The notes beneath the pieces were generated by a model. The model had not been told where the DNA came from and searched no databases. It worked only from the letters and a program-made list of their open reading frames with translations. A stretch of DNA of 64,000 nt from Actinomadura flavalba DSM 45200. Its GTDB lineage: Bacteria > Actinomycetota > Actinomycetes > Streptosporangiales > Streptosporangiaceae. The stretch covers positions 1,054,001 through 1,118,000 of the forward strand of contig NZ_KB894093.1 of assembly GCF_000374305.1 (NCBI RefSeq), read 5' to 3'. Positions 42,607-51,282 of this stretch are shown in pieces (the stretch's first letter is position 1; every line of letters starts with the position of its first letter). The translations under genes and the position numbers were made by a program.

Positions 42607-43560
42607 ATGAACCGTCACCTGACCGAACTCGACCGCGAGGCCGCCATGGGCGGCGCCGGGACCGAGACCGCACGCGAGATCCGCCGCATCGACCTCACCG
42701 GCTTCGCCGCCCGCCGCGAGGAGATCACTGCTCAGCTCTGGGACGCCGCCACCGAGATCGGCTTCTTCCAGGTCGTCGGGCACGGCATCGACCTGGCCGC
42801 CGTCCGCGCGGCGTTCGCCGAGGCCGAGCGCTTCTTCGCGCTCCCCGACGAGGTGAAGGCCCGGCATGCGCTGCGTCCCGGGCGGAACGCGGGCTGGGAG
42901 AGCATGACGCAGGTGCGTCCGTCGACCGGCACGCCCGACCAGAAGGAGTCGTTCCAGATCACCCGTCCGTTCATGGACGGACTCTGGCCCGACGCCCCGT
43001 TCCGCGCCACGCTGCTCGCGTTCGAGGCGGCCTGCTGGGAGCTGGCGATGCGGCTCCTGTCGTGCTTCGCGACCCGGCTCGGCCTCGACGACGCCTTCTT
43101 CACCCGCGCCCACGACCCGTCCGGGCCCGAGTACCGCAGCACGCTGCGGCTGCTGCACTACTTCCCCGTCACCGCGCCCGGCCACTGGCGGGCGGGCGCC
43201 CACACCGACTTCGACTGCCTCACCCTGCTGTTCCAGCGCGACGGACAGGGCGGCCTCCAGGTCTGCCCCGGACGCGAGCGCGACGCGCAGGAGTGGACGC
43301 CGGTCACCCCGTCCGACGACGCGGTCACCTGCAACATCGGCGACATGCTGATGCGGTGGAGCGACGACCGGCTCCCGTCCAACTTCCACCGGGTGAAGTC
43401 CCCCGAACCGGGCGAGCAGGCCGGTTCCCGGTACAGCATCGCGTTCTTCGCGCAGGCGAACCGGGACGTCCTCATCGAGAGCCCCGGCGGCACCTACCCG
43501 CCGATCACCGCCGAGGACTACCTCGCGCAGCGGATCGCCGCGAACTACGCGGGGAAATAG
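42607..43560 (+). CDS. 2-oxoglutarate/Fe(II)-dependent dioxygenase of the isopenicillin-N-synthase-like family
   Basis: 317 residues. DIOX_N part: LWDAATEIGFFQVVGHGIDL. Catalytic Fe ligands: His-x-Asp in AGAHTDFDCLTLL and distal His in LPSNFHRVKSPE. The 2-oxoglutarate Arg is in GSRYSIAFFAQ. Members oxidise small molecules, including gibberellin- or antibiotic-type substrates. The substrate here is unknown. No biosynthetic cluster surrounds it. Start ATG 42607 is followed by an in-frame ATG 13 codons later. Confidence 0.88.
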   Translation: MNRHLTELDREAAMGGAGTETAREIRRIDLTGFAARREEITAQLWDAATEIGFFQVVGHGIDLAAVRAAFAEAERFFALPDEVKARHALRPGRNAGWESMTQVRPSTGTPDQKESFQITRPFMDGLWPDAPFRATLLAFEAACWELAMRLLSCFATRLGLDDAFFTRAHDPSGPEYRSTLRLLHYFPVTAPGHWRAGAHTDFDCLTLLFQRDGQGGLQVCPGRERDAQEWTPVTPSDDAVTCNIGDMLMRWSDDRLPSNFHRVKSPEPGEQAGSRYSIAFFAQANRDVLIESPGGTYPPITAEDYLAQRIAANYAGK

Positions 43561-43721
43561 ATCACGCCCGAGTTCCGACACGGGTGGGAAAGAACTGTCA
43601 CGTTCCCGGGCATTCCCTTCGCTGACCTGCGGAGTCATACTCGGGTTCCACGCGGTGCCGCACCGCTCCGGAGCCGCCGCCCCCGGCCCGGAGACGGCCC
43701 CCCGGCACCGCTGGGGGTCGC

Positions 43722-43751
43722 GAGGCCGCCGGGCCCCACCCCGGCGGCCTC
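43722..43751 (-). terminator. metE transcription terminator hairpin
   Basis: A perfect 12-bp stem GAGGCCGCCGGG and complement with a 6-nt loop lies 9 bp beyond the metE stop codon. No T-tract. It could also stop oxygenase transcripts coming from the other side. Confidence 0.7.
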
Positions 43752-43760
43752 CTCACGTCC

Positions 43761-46007
43761 CTACAGGCCCGCGCGGACCTCCTTCGCCGCCGCGACGAGG
43801 TTGCGCAGCGACGCCTCGGTCTCCGCGTAGCCGCGCGTCTTCAGGCCGCAGTCCGGGTTGGCCCACAGCCGGTCGGCCGGGACCGCCGCCAGCGCGCGGC
43901 GCAGCGCCTCGGTCATCTCCGCGACGTCCGGGACGCGCGGCGAGTGGATGTCGTAGACGCCCGGCCCGATGCCCGCCGCGTACCCGGCGGCGCGCAGGTC
44001 CGCGACCAGCTCCATGTGCGAGCGGGCCGCCTCGACGCTCGTCACGTCGGCGTCCAGGTCACCGATCGCGCCGATGATCTCGCCGAACTCCGAGTAGCAC
44101 ATGTGCGTGTGGATCTGCGTGCCGTCCGCGACGCCGGACGTGGCCAGACGGAACGCGCCGACCGCCCAGTCCAGGTAGGCCGGACGGTCGGCGGCGCGCA
44201 GCGGCAGCAGCTCGCGCAGCGCGGGCTCGTCCACCTGGATGACGCCGATCCCGGCCGCCTCCAGGTCGCGGATCTCGTCGCGCAGCGCCAGCGCGACCTG
44301 GCGGGCCGTCTCGGCCAGCGGCTGGTCGTCGCGGACGAACGACCAGGCCAGCATCGTGACCGGGCCGGTGAGCATCCCCTTCACCGGGCGGCGGGTGCGG
44401 GACTGCGCGTACGTCGTCCACTCCACCGTCATCGGCTCGGGGCGCGACACGTCGCCGTGCAGGATCGGCGGGCGGACGCAGCGCGTCCCGTACGACTGCA
44501 CCCAGCCGTTGACCGTGGCCGCGTAGCCGTCGAGCTGCTCGGCGAAGTACTGCACCATGTCGTTGCGCTCGGGCTCGCCGTGCACGAGGACGTCCAGGCC
44601 CAGGTCCTCCTGGAGCGCGATCACGCGGTCGATCTCGGCGCGCATCGCCGCCTCGTACTGCTCGGTCGTGCTGCGGCCCGCGCGGTGGTCGGCGCGGGCC
44701 GCGCGGACCTCGCCGGTCTGCGGGAACGAGCCGATCGTCGTCGTCGCCAGCGGCGGGAGGCCGAGCGACTTGGCCTGCGCCGCCTGCCGCTGCTCGCGGG
44801 ACGCGCGCGGGGTGCCGTCTCCGAGGGCGTCCAGGCGGGCGCGGACGCGGTTATCCACAGCCGGGGGGACGGCCTGCGCGGCGTGACCGGAGATGGCAGC
44901 GTGGCCTTCGGTGAGGGCGCGGCCGAGGAGGACCACCTCGTCCACCTTCTGCCTGGCGAAGGCCAGGCGGCCACGCACGTCGTCCGGGAGGTCCGGTTCG
45001 GCGTCCAGGTCGAGGGGCACGTGCAGGAGGGAACACGATGTGGCGGGGACGACCTCGTGGGTCAGGCCGAGCAGCGCGCCCAGGGTGGCGAGCGCCGCCT
45101 CCAGGTCCGCGCGCCAGACGTTGCGTCCGTCCACCACGCCCGCCACGATGCGGCGCAGCGGCAGCCCGCCGATGCCCGCCAGCGCCTCCAGGTTGCCCGG
45201 CCCGGCGACGAAGTCCAGGCCGATCGCCTCCACCTTCGTCGCGGCCAGCACCGGCAGCGCCTGCGCGACGTCGCCGAAGTACGTCGCGACGAGCAGCCGC
45301 GGCCGGGCCGGGAGCGTGCCGAGACGGTCGTAGGCGCGGCGCAGCGCGGCCAGCTCGTCGTCCGTGCGGTCGGCGGCGAGCGCCGGTTCGTCGAGCTGCA
45401 CCCAGGTGACGCCCTCGCCCGCGAGACGCTCCAGCACCTCGGCGTACACCTCGACCAGCGAGTCGAGCAGGTCCAGGGGGCGGAAGTCGTCCGGGGCGCC
45501 GGGGGCGGCCTTGGCGAGCAGCAGGTACGTCAGCGGGCCGATCAGCACCGGGCGCGTGTCCACGCCGAGCGCGCGGGCCTCGCGGTACTCGGCCAGCGGC
45601 TTGAACCCGGCCGGGTCCGCGAGCCGGAACCGGGTGTCCGGGCCCAGCTCGGGGACGAGGTAGTGGTAGTTCGTGTCGAACCACTTCGTCATCTCCAGCG
45701 CCGGGACGCCCTCGGCGCCGCGCGCCATCGCGAAGTAGGCGTCCAGGCCGTCCAGGTGACGGAAGCGGTCCGGCACGGCGTCCACCAGGACGCTCGTGTC
45801 CAGCATCTGGTCGTACAGCGAGAACGTGTTCGACGGGACGTCGGTGACGCCCGCGTCGCGCAGGCCCGTCCACACGTCGCGGCGCAGCGCGGCGGCGGTG
45901 CGGCGCAGTTCGGCGGCGTCGGCGCGGCCCGCCCAGTACGCCTCGGTGACGCGCTTCAGCTCGCGGTCCGGGCCGATCCTCGGATAACCGAGCACGGTCG
46001 TGGTCAT
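43761..46007 (-). CDS. metE: cobalamin-independent methionine synthase
   Basis: 748 residues, family-typical length. The N-terminal barrel begins [20 protein letters not shown]. Catalytic zinc ligands in the C-terminal barrel are His and Cys of [12 protein letters not shown] and Cys of [11 protein letters not shown]. Methyl transfer from 5-methyltetrahydropteroyl-triglutamate to homocysteine, the last step of methionine synthesis. The 5' leader contains a cobalamin riboswitch, so the gene should be repressed when B12 permits the MetH route. Confidence 0.96.
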   Translation of the reverse strand: MTTTVLGYPRIGPDRELKRVTEAYWAGRADAAELRRTAAALRRDVWTGLRDAGVTDVPSNTFSLYDQMLDTSVLVDAVPDRFRHLDGLDAYFAMARGAEGVPALEMTKWFDTNYHYLVPELGPDTRFRLADPAGFKPLAEYREARALGVDTRPVLIGPLTYLLLAKAAPGAPDDFRPLDLLDSLVEVYAEVLERLAGEGVTWVQLDEPALAADRTDDELAALRRAYDRLGTLPARPRLLVATYFGDVAQALPVLAATKVEAIGLDFVAGPGNLEALAGIGGLPLRRIVAGVVDGRNVWRADLEAALATLGALLGLTHEVVPATSCSLLHVPLDLDAEPDLPDDVRGRLAFARQKVDEVVLLGRALTEGHAAISGHAAQAVPPAVDNRVRARLDALGDGTPRASREQRQAAQAKSLGLPPLATTTIGSFPQTGEVRAARADHRAGRSTTEQYEAAMRAEIDRVIALQEDLGLDVLVHGEPERNDMVQYFAEQLDGYAATVNGWVQSYGTRCVRPPILHGDVSRPEPMTVEWTTYAQSRTRRPVKGMLTGPVTMLAWSFVRDDQPLAETARQVALALRDEIRDLEAAGIGVIQVDEPALRELLPLRAADRPAYLDWAVGAFRLATSGVADGTQIHTHMCYSEFGEIIGAIGDLDADVTSVEAARSHMELVADLRAAGYAAGIGPGVYDIHSPRVPDVAEMTEALRRALAAVPADRLWANPDCGLKTRGYAETEASLRNLVAAAKEVRAGL

Positions 46008-46103
46008 GGCTCTCCCTCGTCTGGCCAATCCCAGGGACGCGCGCGAGGGCAGGGCACGGCGGGGCACCGCCGCGTCCGGGCCGTCCCGCGCGGCCATGGA
46101 TCA

Positions 46104-46125
46104 CCGCGCGCCGGCCGGCGCGCGG
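46104..46125 (-). terminator. strong hairpin between B12 box and metE start
   Basis: A 22-bp perfect palindrome (11-bp arms CCGCGCGCCGG and complement). It begins 3 nt downstream of the B12-box end of the riboswitch in the direction of transcription. It probably forms a terminator-like or blocking stem of the expression platform. No T-run. Confidence 0.55.
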
Positions 46126-46127
46126 GC

Positions 46128-46320
46128 GGAGGCAGGTCTTCGGACTCACGGGCGCCTTGCCTACCCCTACCGGCCGTCGCTTCCCAGACCTCCCGGTCCA
46201 GTGCGTATGACGGCTTTCGTTCCCGTTCACCGCTGCGGGGCAGTCCCGGATTCGCACCGGGTTCCCTCTTACGACGCCCTCCCCGCCGGAGCGGGAGGGG
46301 CGAACCGTCCGCGATCGCGA
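46128..46320 (-). ncRNA. cobalamin (B12) riboswitch
   Basis: The reverse strand shows the conserved core in order: GGGAACCCGGTGCGAATCCG, GGACTGCCCCGCAGCGGTGA, ACGGGAACGAAAGCCGTCA, CACTGG, then the B12 box region GTGAGTCCGAAGACCTGCC at its 3' end. Spacing matches adenosyl/methylcobalamin aptamers. It lies about 120 nt ahead of metE, which it is expected to switch off when cobalamin is abundant. Limits are approximate. Confidence 0.93.
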
Positions 46321-46473
46321 GTATAGGGGGACCTGTCTCCCCGCCCCCGGCGGCGGGACGGGCCGGGGCGGGCGGCGGCCTATTCTGGGAGGAGGGCCGT
46401 CCGGGCAGCGCCTCCGCGTCGCGCGCGGACCGGAGAGGCCCGCAGACGGTGACATCGCGGAGGGAACACGACC

Positions 46474-47004
46474 ATGACCGGAACCGCACGACCGATCACG
46501 CTGGTGGGCGAACCCGTCCTGCACCGGCCGTGCGCGGACGTCGAGACGTTCGATGACGCGCTCGCCGAACTCGTCGACGACATGTTCGCCAGCATGTACG
46601 AGGCCAACGGCGTCGGCCTCGCCGCGAACCAGATCGGCGTCGGGCTCCGCGTCTTCGTCTACGACTGCCCCGACGAGGACGGCGTCGCGCAGAAGGGCGT
46701 CGTCGTGAACCCCGTCCTGGAGATGCCCGAGCACCGGCACCTGGACGACAGCGAGGAGGGGTGCCTGTCCGTCCCCGGGCCGCACGCGCCGCTCGCCCGT
46801 CCCGACCGCGCCGTCTGCCACGGCTTCGACGTCACCGGCGCGCCCGTCACCGTCGAGGGCACGGGGCTGCTCGCCCGCTGCCTCCAGCACGAGACCGACC
46901 ACCTCGACGGGAAGCTCTACATCGACCGGCTCGCCAAGCGCGTCCGCAAGCGCGTCCTCGCCGAGATGGAGGAGATGCGCGCCGAACGCGAGACCGTCGC
47001 GTGA
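46474..47004 (+). CDS. def: peptide deformylase
   Basis: 176 residues. All three motifs: [10 protein letters not shown] (Gln), EGCLSVPG (metal Cys) and [13 protein letters not shown] (two metal His and catalytic Glu). Removes N-terminal formyl groups from nascent proteins. The position opposite the riboswitch-metE unit suggests no operon. The ATG follows GGAGGGAACACGACC. Intrinsic terminator downstream. Confidence 0.95.
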   Translation: MTGTARPITLVGEPVLHRPCADVETFDDALAELVDDMFASMYEANGVGLAANQIGVGLRVFVYDCPDEDGVAQKGVVVNPVLEMPEHRHLDDSEEGCLSVPGPHAPLARPDRAVCHGFDVTGAPVTVEGTGLLARCLQHETDHLDGKLYIDRLAKRVRKRVLAEMEEMRAERETVA

Positions 47005-47023
47005 CGAACGCGCACTGAACGGC

Positions 47024-47062
47024 ATCGGCGGCTCCGGGGAATGGGCGGGGCCGCCGATTTTT
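47024..47062 (+). terminator. intrinsic terminator of def
   Basis: A 9-bp stem ATCGGCGGC with complement GCCGCCGAT and a 17-nt loop, followed directly by TTTTT (47058-47062). It is the clearest classic terminator in the window. Confidence 0.8.
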
Positions 47063-47073
47063 CTGTCACGGGG

Positions 47074-47104
47074 TTGACGAGATCACCGATGTGCCGGTTA
47101 TAGT
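47074..47104 (+). promoter_or_regulatory. near-consensus housekeeping promoter
   Basis: TTGACG at 47074-47079 and TATAGT at 47099-47104 with a 19-bp spacer (18 if TTATAG is taken). Expected start of transcription is near 47111. It drives the 65-residue gene through a ~240-nt leader. Confidence 0.6.
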
Positions 47105-47111
47105 TCTCGGC

Positions 47112-47123
47112 ATGGAGCTTTGA
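47112..47123 (+). other. leaderless three-codon upstream ORF
   Basis: ATG GAG CTT TGA (Met-Glu-Leu-stop) starts at or within a base or two of the predicted transcription start. It could be translated as a leaderless minimal leader peptide. It may equally be chance. Confidence 0.25.
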
Positions 47124-47349
47124 TACTTCCGGGTTGAGCCGCCGCCCACGCCGTAGCGCGTCCGGCCGCTCCCCTCTCCCCGGCGCCTGAGCGCGCTGAC
47201 CGTCCCCGCTGTGCCATGCCCGCATCGTCGGCGTTCTCTCGCCTTCGACGTGCGCGCCAGCGTCCGGTCTTCCCGCTTCACGCGCCTCGCATCACCCTTC
47301 CCGCCTCGGCCCGCCAACGGCCGAATTCACGCTGCCCGGAGGTATCTTT

Positions 47350-47547
47350 ATGCGTACCCACGATCATCTCAATGTCGCCGAAATCCTGCTCAACGCCGAC
47401 ACTCCCGCCAATCCCAAAAAGGCGAAGAAGACCAAGCCGAAGCCGACCCAGCACCGCCACCCGACGGGCCGCTCCGCCGACCTGGCCGCCAACGCCCGCC
47501 ACACGGCAACCCGCACCCCACCCCGCCAGTTCAACCGATCCCGCTGA
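47350..47547 (+). CDS. small Lys/His/Pro-rich hypothetical protein
   Basis: 65 residues, ATG behind an excellent ribosome site (GGAGG, spacing 7). Head MRTHDHLNVAEILLNADTP is helix-like. Then a Lys/Pro stretch (NPKKAKKTKPKPTQ) and an Arg/His-rich tail. It resembles neither a known ribosomal protein nor a RiPP precursor that I recognise, though a leader-plus-basic-tail layout is compatible with a small secreted or nucleic-acid-binding peptide. It has a near-consensus promoter, a 240-nt leader and a terminator of its own. Confidence 0.65.
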   Translation: MRTHDHLNVAEILLNADTPANPKKAKKTKPKPTQHRHPTGRSADLAANARHTATRTPPRQFNRSR

Positions 47548-47560
47548 CCACCCCACCCCC

Positions 47561-47582
47561 GGCCCGCCCACCCGGGCGGGCC
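47561..47582 (+). terminator. hairpin after the small Lys-rich gene
   Basis: A 9-bp stem GGCCCGCCC and complement with loop ACCC, 13 bp after the stop. The next ~150 bp (47583-47735) is a C- and CA-rich low-complexity stretch with no gene that I can support. Confidence 0.6.
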
Positions 47583-47738
47583 GGACCCCCAACCACCCCA
47601 AAACATCCAACCGCGCCACGCCGCACCGCCTCGCGCCACGCCATGCCGCCCCACACCGCGCCGCCCCGGGCCGAGCCGGTCGCGGGGTGGACGAGTCGGG
47701 GTATTTCGAGTGGGGCGGGTGTCGGGTCGCTCGGTGGT

Positions 47739-48512
47739 TCAGCCGGGTGAGAGGCGGAGATGGCGGGTGGTCGGGGGTGGGAGTTCGGGTGCGGTGGTGT
47801 GGGCGCGGGGTACTGAGGCTAGGGCCGGGGCTACGAGCAGGCGTCCGGCGAAGCCGACGACCTGTGCGATCAGTCCGGCCGAGCGGGCGTACAGGTGCGG
47901 GAGGTCGCGCTGCGGCCAGAGCATCTCGACCGTCTGCCACGCCAGGTCGCGGGCGCGGGCGACGCTGAAGCTGCCCAGCAGGTGCTTCACCGCCTCCGCC
48001 TCCTCCCCCGGCAGCTTGGCGAACCACGGCTCCACGCCGGCCCGCACCTCGGCCTCGGCACGCTCCAACGTCGCGTTGATCCGCAGAAAGTCGGCGTGCA
48101 CGGCCGCGTCCGGCTCGACCCCCCGCTCGACGCACGTCTCGATCACGGCCAGCGCCAGATCGTGGTTGATGTGCGCGTTCATCCCCGCCAGCACGTGCTG
48201 GAACGGCCACACCCGCGCGTCCGCCCGCGACTCGAACAGCGGCCGCCAGGCCCGCCCGGCCTCCCGCCCCTCCGCGACCCGATCGACGTTGGCGAAGAAC
48301 AACTCCGCGAACACCACGTCCAGCCGCTCCACGAACGCCCCGTCGGCGAACCGCCCGGCGGCCAGGTCCTCCACCACGAACTCGGTCACCCGCCGATAGA
48401 CCCGCGTGAACGCCGCGACCCCGTCCCCGCTCTCAAGCCCCCGCTCGATCTCCCCCATCCGTTCGAGCACACCCCCGACCGTCAGCCGCCCGACCACCAT
48501 CGCGGTATCCAC
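47739..48512 (-). CDS. DUF5995-family protein
   Basis: 257 residues. Conserved-looking parts: ERMGEIERGLESGDGVAAFT, then WRPLFESRADARVWPFQHVL, GMNAHINHDLALAVIETCVE. The NAHINHDL motif and helical composition match actinobacterial DUF5995. No function is known. Stands alone, with the 3' end entering the low-complexity region and the 5' side 61 bp from the TetR stop. Confidence 0.8.
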   Translation of the reverse strand: MDTAMVVGRLTVGGVLERMGEIERGLESGDGVAAFTRVYRRVTEFVVEDLAAGRFADGAFVERLDVVFAELFFANVDRVAEGREAGRAWRPLFESRADARVWPFQHVLAGMNAHINHDLALAVIETCVERGVEPDAAVHADFLRINATLERAEAEVRAGVEPWFAKLPGEEAEAVKHLLGSFSVARARDLAWQTVEMLWPQRDLPHLYARSAGLIAQVVGFAGRLLVAPALASVPRAHTTAPELPPPTTRHLRLSPG

Positions 48513-48573
48513 AAGGCGAGCCTAGAGTGCCGCCATGGCTACGGAGGGCGATCGGCGCGATCGTGTCGGCGCG

Positions 48574-49251
48574 TCAGGGCAGGCCGAGGGTGTCGGCCAT
48601 GGTTTCGACGGTCCAGGCGAAGAGGGCGTCGGCCGGGTCGAAGGTGTTGGCCAGGTGGCCGAAGAGTTCGAAGCCGATGAGGCCGTAGAGGTGGGCCCAC
48701 GCGGCGGCGACGCGGACCATGACGTCGTCGGGGAGGTCCGGCGCGACGAGGGCGGTGGTGCGGGCCGCCTGGGCGGCCAGGTCCGGGGGCAGGGGCGGCG
48801 CGGGCGTGGGCGTCAGTTCGGGGGCGTCGCGGACGATGGCGATCAGCGTCAGGGGGACGCGGGACGCGGACGGGATCGTCGTCTGGGGGGCCTCGTAGCC
48901 GGGGACCGGGGAGCCGTAGACCAGGGCGTACTCGTGGGGGTGCTCGCGGGCCCAGGCGCGGACGGCGGCGCACGCGGCGTGCCAGCGGACGCGGGGGGCG
49001 CCGGACGCGGCGGCCTGCTCGACGCGGGCGCCGAGGGCGTCGTACGCGTCGATGATCAGGGCCGTGAGCAGGTCGTCACGGCTGGGGAAGTAGCGGTACA
49101 GGGCCGAGGAGACCATGCCGAGGTCGCGGGCGACGGCGCGCAGGGACAGCGCGTGGGCGCCCGACTCGGCGAGGCGGGCGCGGGCCGCCTCCTTGATCTC
49201 CCGGGTGATCTCGGCGCGGACGCGGTCGCGGGCGGTTCGTCCTGCGGTCAT
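48574..49251 (-). CDS. TetR-family transcriptional regulator
   Basis: 225 residues. HTH: TREIKEAARARLAESGAHAL, SLRAVARDLGMVSSALYRYF. The C-terminal domain resembles TetR_C_33-type (WHAACAAVRAWAREHPHEYA). It is divergent from the deazaflavin oxidoreductase with two matching operators between. ATG 49260 is an alternative start. Confidence 0.92.
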   Translation of the reverse strand: MTAGRTARDRVRAEITREIKEAARARLAESGAHALSLRAVARDLGMVSSALYRYFPSRDDLLTALIIDAYDALGARVEQAAASGAPRVRWHAACAAVRAWAREHPHEYALVYGSPVPGYEAPQTTIPSASRVPLTLIAIVRDAPELTPTPAPPLPPDLAAQAARTTALVAPDLPDDVMVRVAAAWAHLYGLIGFELFGHLANTFDPADALFAWTVETMADTLGLP

Positions 49252-49292
49252 GGCCCTCATTCTGCCAGCCCGGCGAGCGCCGCACAAAAACG

Positions 49293-49305
49293 AGAGCACT
49301 GCTCT
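49293..49305. promoter_or_regulatory. TetR operator copy 1
   Basis: AGAGCACTGCTCT is a perfect palindrome around a central C, 42 bp from the TetR start. The 11-bp core recurs at 49346-49356. Confidence 0.75.
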
Positions 49306-49344
49306 TGCCGGAACGCCGACACGCGTGCATACTGATCTCAAGCG

Positions 49345-49357
49345 AGAGCACTGCTCA
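49345..49357. promoter_or_regulatory. TetR operator copy 2
   Basis: AGAGCACTGCTCA, the same core GAGCA-C-TGCTC as copy 1, centres 52 bp apart. It ends 13 bp before the oxidoreductase ATG, close to its ribosome site. Confidence 0.75.
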
Positions 49358-49370
49358 CAAAGGAGACCCC

Positions 49371-49814
49371 ATGACCGGCACGCGCAACGTCCAGGGCGGA
49401 CGCCTCGAACGCCGCATGAACCGCTTCGTCGCCCGCCTCGCCGGACGCGGCCTCCGCCTCCCGGGGATCGAACTGCTCGCCGTGCGCGGCCGCACCAGCG
49501 GCGAGTGGCGCACCACCCCCGTCCACCCGATGGCGTTCGAGGGCGAGCGCTACCTGGTCGCGCCGCGCGGGCACACGCAGTGGGTCCGCAACATCCGCGC
49601 GGCGGGCGGCGGCGAGCTGCGGCGCGGGCGCCGCACCGAGGCGTTCGAGGTCGTCGAGCTGCCCGACACCGAGAAGGCCCCGGTGGTGCGCGAGTACCTG
49701 GACCGCTTCGGCTGGGAGGTCGCCCGGTTCTTCGACGGGCCGGTGAAGGACCCGTCCGACGAACGCCTCGCCGAGCTGGCGCCGGGCGTGCCGGTGTTCC
49801 GGATCGTCCGCTGA
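49371..49814 (+). CDS. deazaflavin (F420)-dependent nitroreductase-family protein
   Basis: 147 residues. DDN-like fold: LAVRGRTSGEWRTTPVHPMA, YLVAPRGHTQWVRNIRAAGG, and RRTEAFEVVELPDTEKAPVV. Members use cofactor F420 to reduce quinones or nitro compounds, or bind related flavins. Start behind AAAGGAG. Paired with divergent TetR and two shared operators, so it is probably induced by a TetR ligand. Confidence 0.9.
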   Translation: MTGTRNVQGGRLERRMNRFVARLAGRGLRLPGIELLAVRGRTSGEWRTTPVHPMAFEGERYLVAPRGHTQWVRNIRAAGGGELRRGRRTEAFEVVELPDTEKAPVVREYLDRFGWEVARFFDGPVKDPSDERLAELAPGVPVFRIVR

Positions 49815-49899
49815 CCCGCACCCCGGCACACCGGAACGTCGGCACCGACCCCTACGCTGTGGTCTAGAGACGTCACGGTGCGTGGTCGGGGGGACCGGA

Positions 49900-51276
49900 A
49901 TGTCGGGAGAGGGGGCGACACGGTTCCGCTATGCCTGGACGCGCATGCTGTACTCCATCCGCGGCCGGGCCACGGTCATCAGCGTCGCGGTCACCCTGAT
50001 CGTCGGGCTGCTGGCGATGGCGCTCGCGCTGATCCTCGCCCGCGACGTCGCCACCAACGCCGCCTGGGAGGGCGCGAGCGGGCAGATGCAGCGGGCCGCG
50101 CTCCAGGTCCGCGACGGCCGGACCGACACGCCCCTCACGGTCGACGACACCCCCGACGACCTCGTGCAGGTCGTCGACGAGCACGGCACCGTCCTCAACG
50201 CGAGCAGCCGGCTCACGGACGAACCGCCGCTGCTGCGCACGAACACGCGGGAGTACTTCGTTGACGGCGAGACCTGCCTGCGCGGCAACGGCGCGTGCGT
50301 GTGGGTGACCGGCGTCCGCGTGGACGGCTCCGCCTACGACCGCCCGGTGATGGTGTTCGGCGCCGCCGAGCCGCCCCCGCTGCTGCGCGGCTGGGCGCTC
50401 GCGGGCGAGATGGCCCTGCTGCTGATGTTCCTCCTGATCGTCGTCGGCTGGTGGACGTGGCGCTCGGTCGGCCTGGCGTTCACGCCCGTCGACGACCTGC
50501 GCCGGGAGATCGCGACGATCAACGCCGCCGGGACGGGCGCGCGCGTCACGGTCCCCAAGACGCACGGCGAACTCCAGGACCTCGCCGAGACCGTCAACAA
50601 CACGCTGGGCCGGCTGGACGAGGCGGCGGGCCGCGAGCGCCGCTTCATCTCCGACGCCTCGCACGACCTGCGCAACCCGATCGCGGGCCTGCACACCCGG
50701 CTGGAACTCGCCCTCCACGAGGACGACGACGACCGGTGGCGCCCGGACGTCCGCGCGGCGCTGCGCGACACCGAGCGGCTGAACGAGATCGTCGCCGACC
50801 TGCTGGAGCTGTCCCGGCTGGATTCGCGGGCGCCCGCGCCGCAGGAGCACATCGACCTGGCGGAGCTGACGCGGCGCGAGGTCGAGCGGCGTCCCGACCG
50901 CGTCCCGATCGGCACCGACCTGGAACCGGGCGTGGTCGTCGTGGCGAACCCGGTGCGGCTGGCGCGCGTCCTGGGGAACCTGCTCACCAACGCCGAGCGG
51001 CACGCGGTGGCGGCCGTGGACGTGACGGTGCGGCGCGACGGCCCGGACGCCGTCCTGGAGGTCCGCGACGACGGTTCCGGCATTCCGGAGAAGTACCGCG
51101 AGCGGGTCTTCGAGCGCTTCGCCCGCCTCCCCGAAAGCCAGCAGCGCGACCCGGCCGGAACCGGCCTCGGCCTGCCCATCGCCCGCGAGATCGCCGAGAC
51201 CTACGGCGGCGGCCTGCGCCTTATGGACGCCCCGCGGGGCGCGCGCTTCGTCATGCGGCTCCCGCTCGCCCCGTAG
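49900..51276 (+). CDS. sensor histidine kinase (orphan)
   Basis: 458 residues. Two transmembrane helices (about 25-48 VISVAVTLIVGLLAMALALI and 165-188 WALAGEMALLLMFLLIVVGW) bound an extracellular sensor domain. A HAMP-like linker follows, then the H-box FISDASHDLRNPIAG (His255), N-box NLLTNAERHAV, and G-boxes DDGSGIPE and GTGLGLPIA. No response regulator is adjacent, so the partner lies elsewhere. ATG 49900 is chosen (M-S-G-E); the codon 18 bp upstream is possible. Confidence 0.93.
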   Translation: MSGEGATRFRYAWTRMLYSIRGRATVISVAVTLIVGLLAMALALILARDVATNAAWEGASGQMQRAALQVRDGRTDTPLTVDDTPDDLVQVVDEHGTVLNASSRLTDEPPLLRTNTREYFVDGETCLRGNGACVWVTGVRVDGSAYDRPVMVFGAAEPPPLLRGWALAGEMALLLMFLLIVVGWWTWRSVGLAFTPVDDLRREIATINAAGTGARVTVPKTHGELQDLAETVNNTLGRLDEAAGRERRFISDASHDLRNPIAGLHTRLELALHEDDDDRWRPDVRAALRDTERLNEIVADLLELSRLDSRAPAPQEHIDLAELTRREVERRPDRVPIGTDLEPGVVVVANPVRLARVLGNLLTNAERHAVAAVDVTVRRDGPDAVLEVRDDGSGIPEKYRERVFERFARLPESQQRDPAGTGLGLPIAREIAETYGGGLRLMDAPRGARFVMRLPLAP

Positions 51277-51282
51277 CGGGCG

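Noticed and set aside
44851..44859. TTATCCACA, DnaA-box-like
   Set aside because: Single copy inside metE; another lone copy at 52391-52399. No cluster, no origin genes.
47216..47968. Forward frame starting in the leader of the Lys-rich gene
   Set aside because: No ribosome site, Arg/Pro-rich, overlaps the better supported 65-codon gene and terminator.
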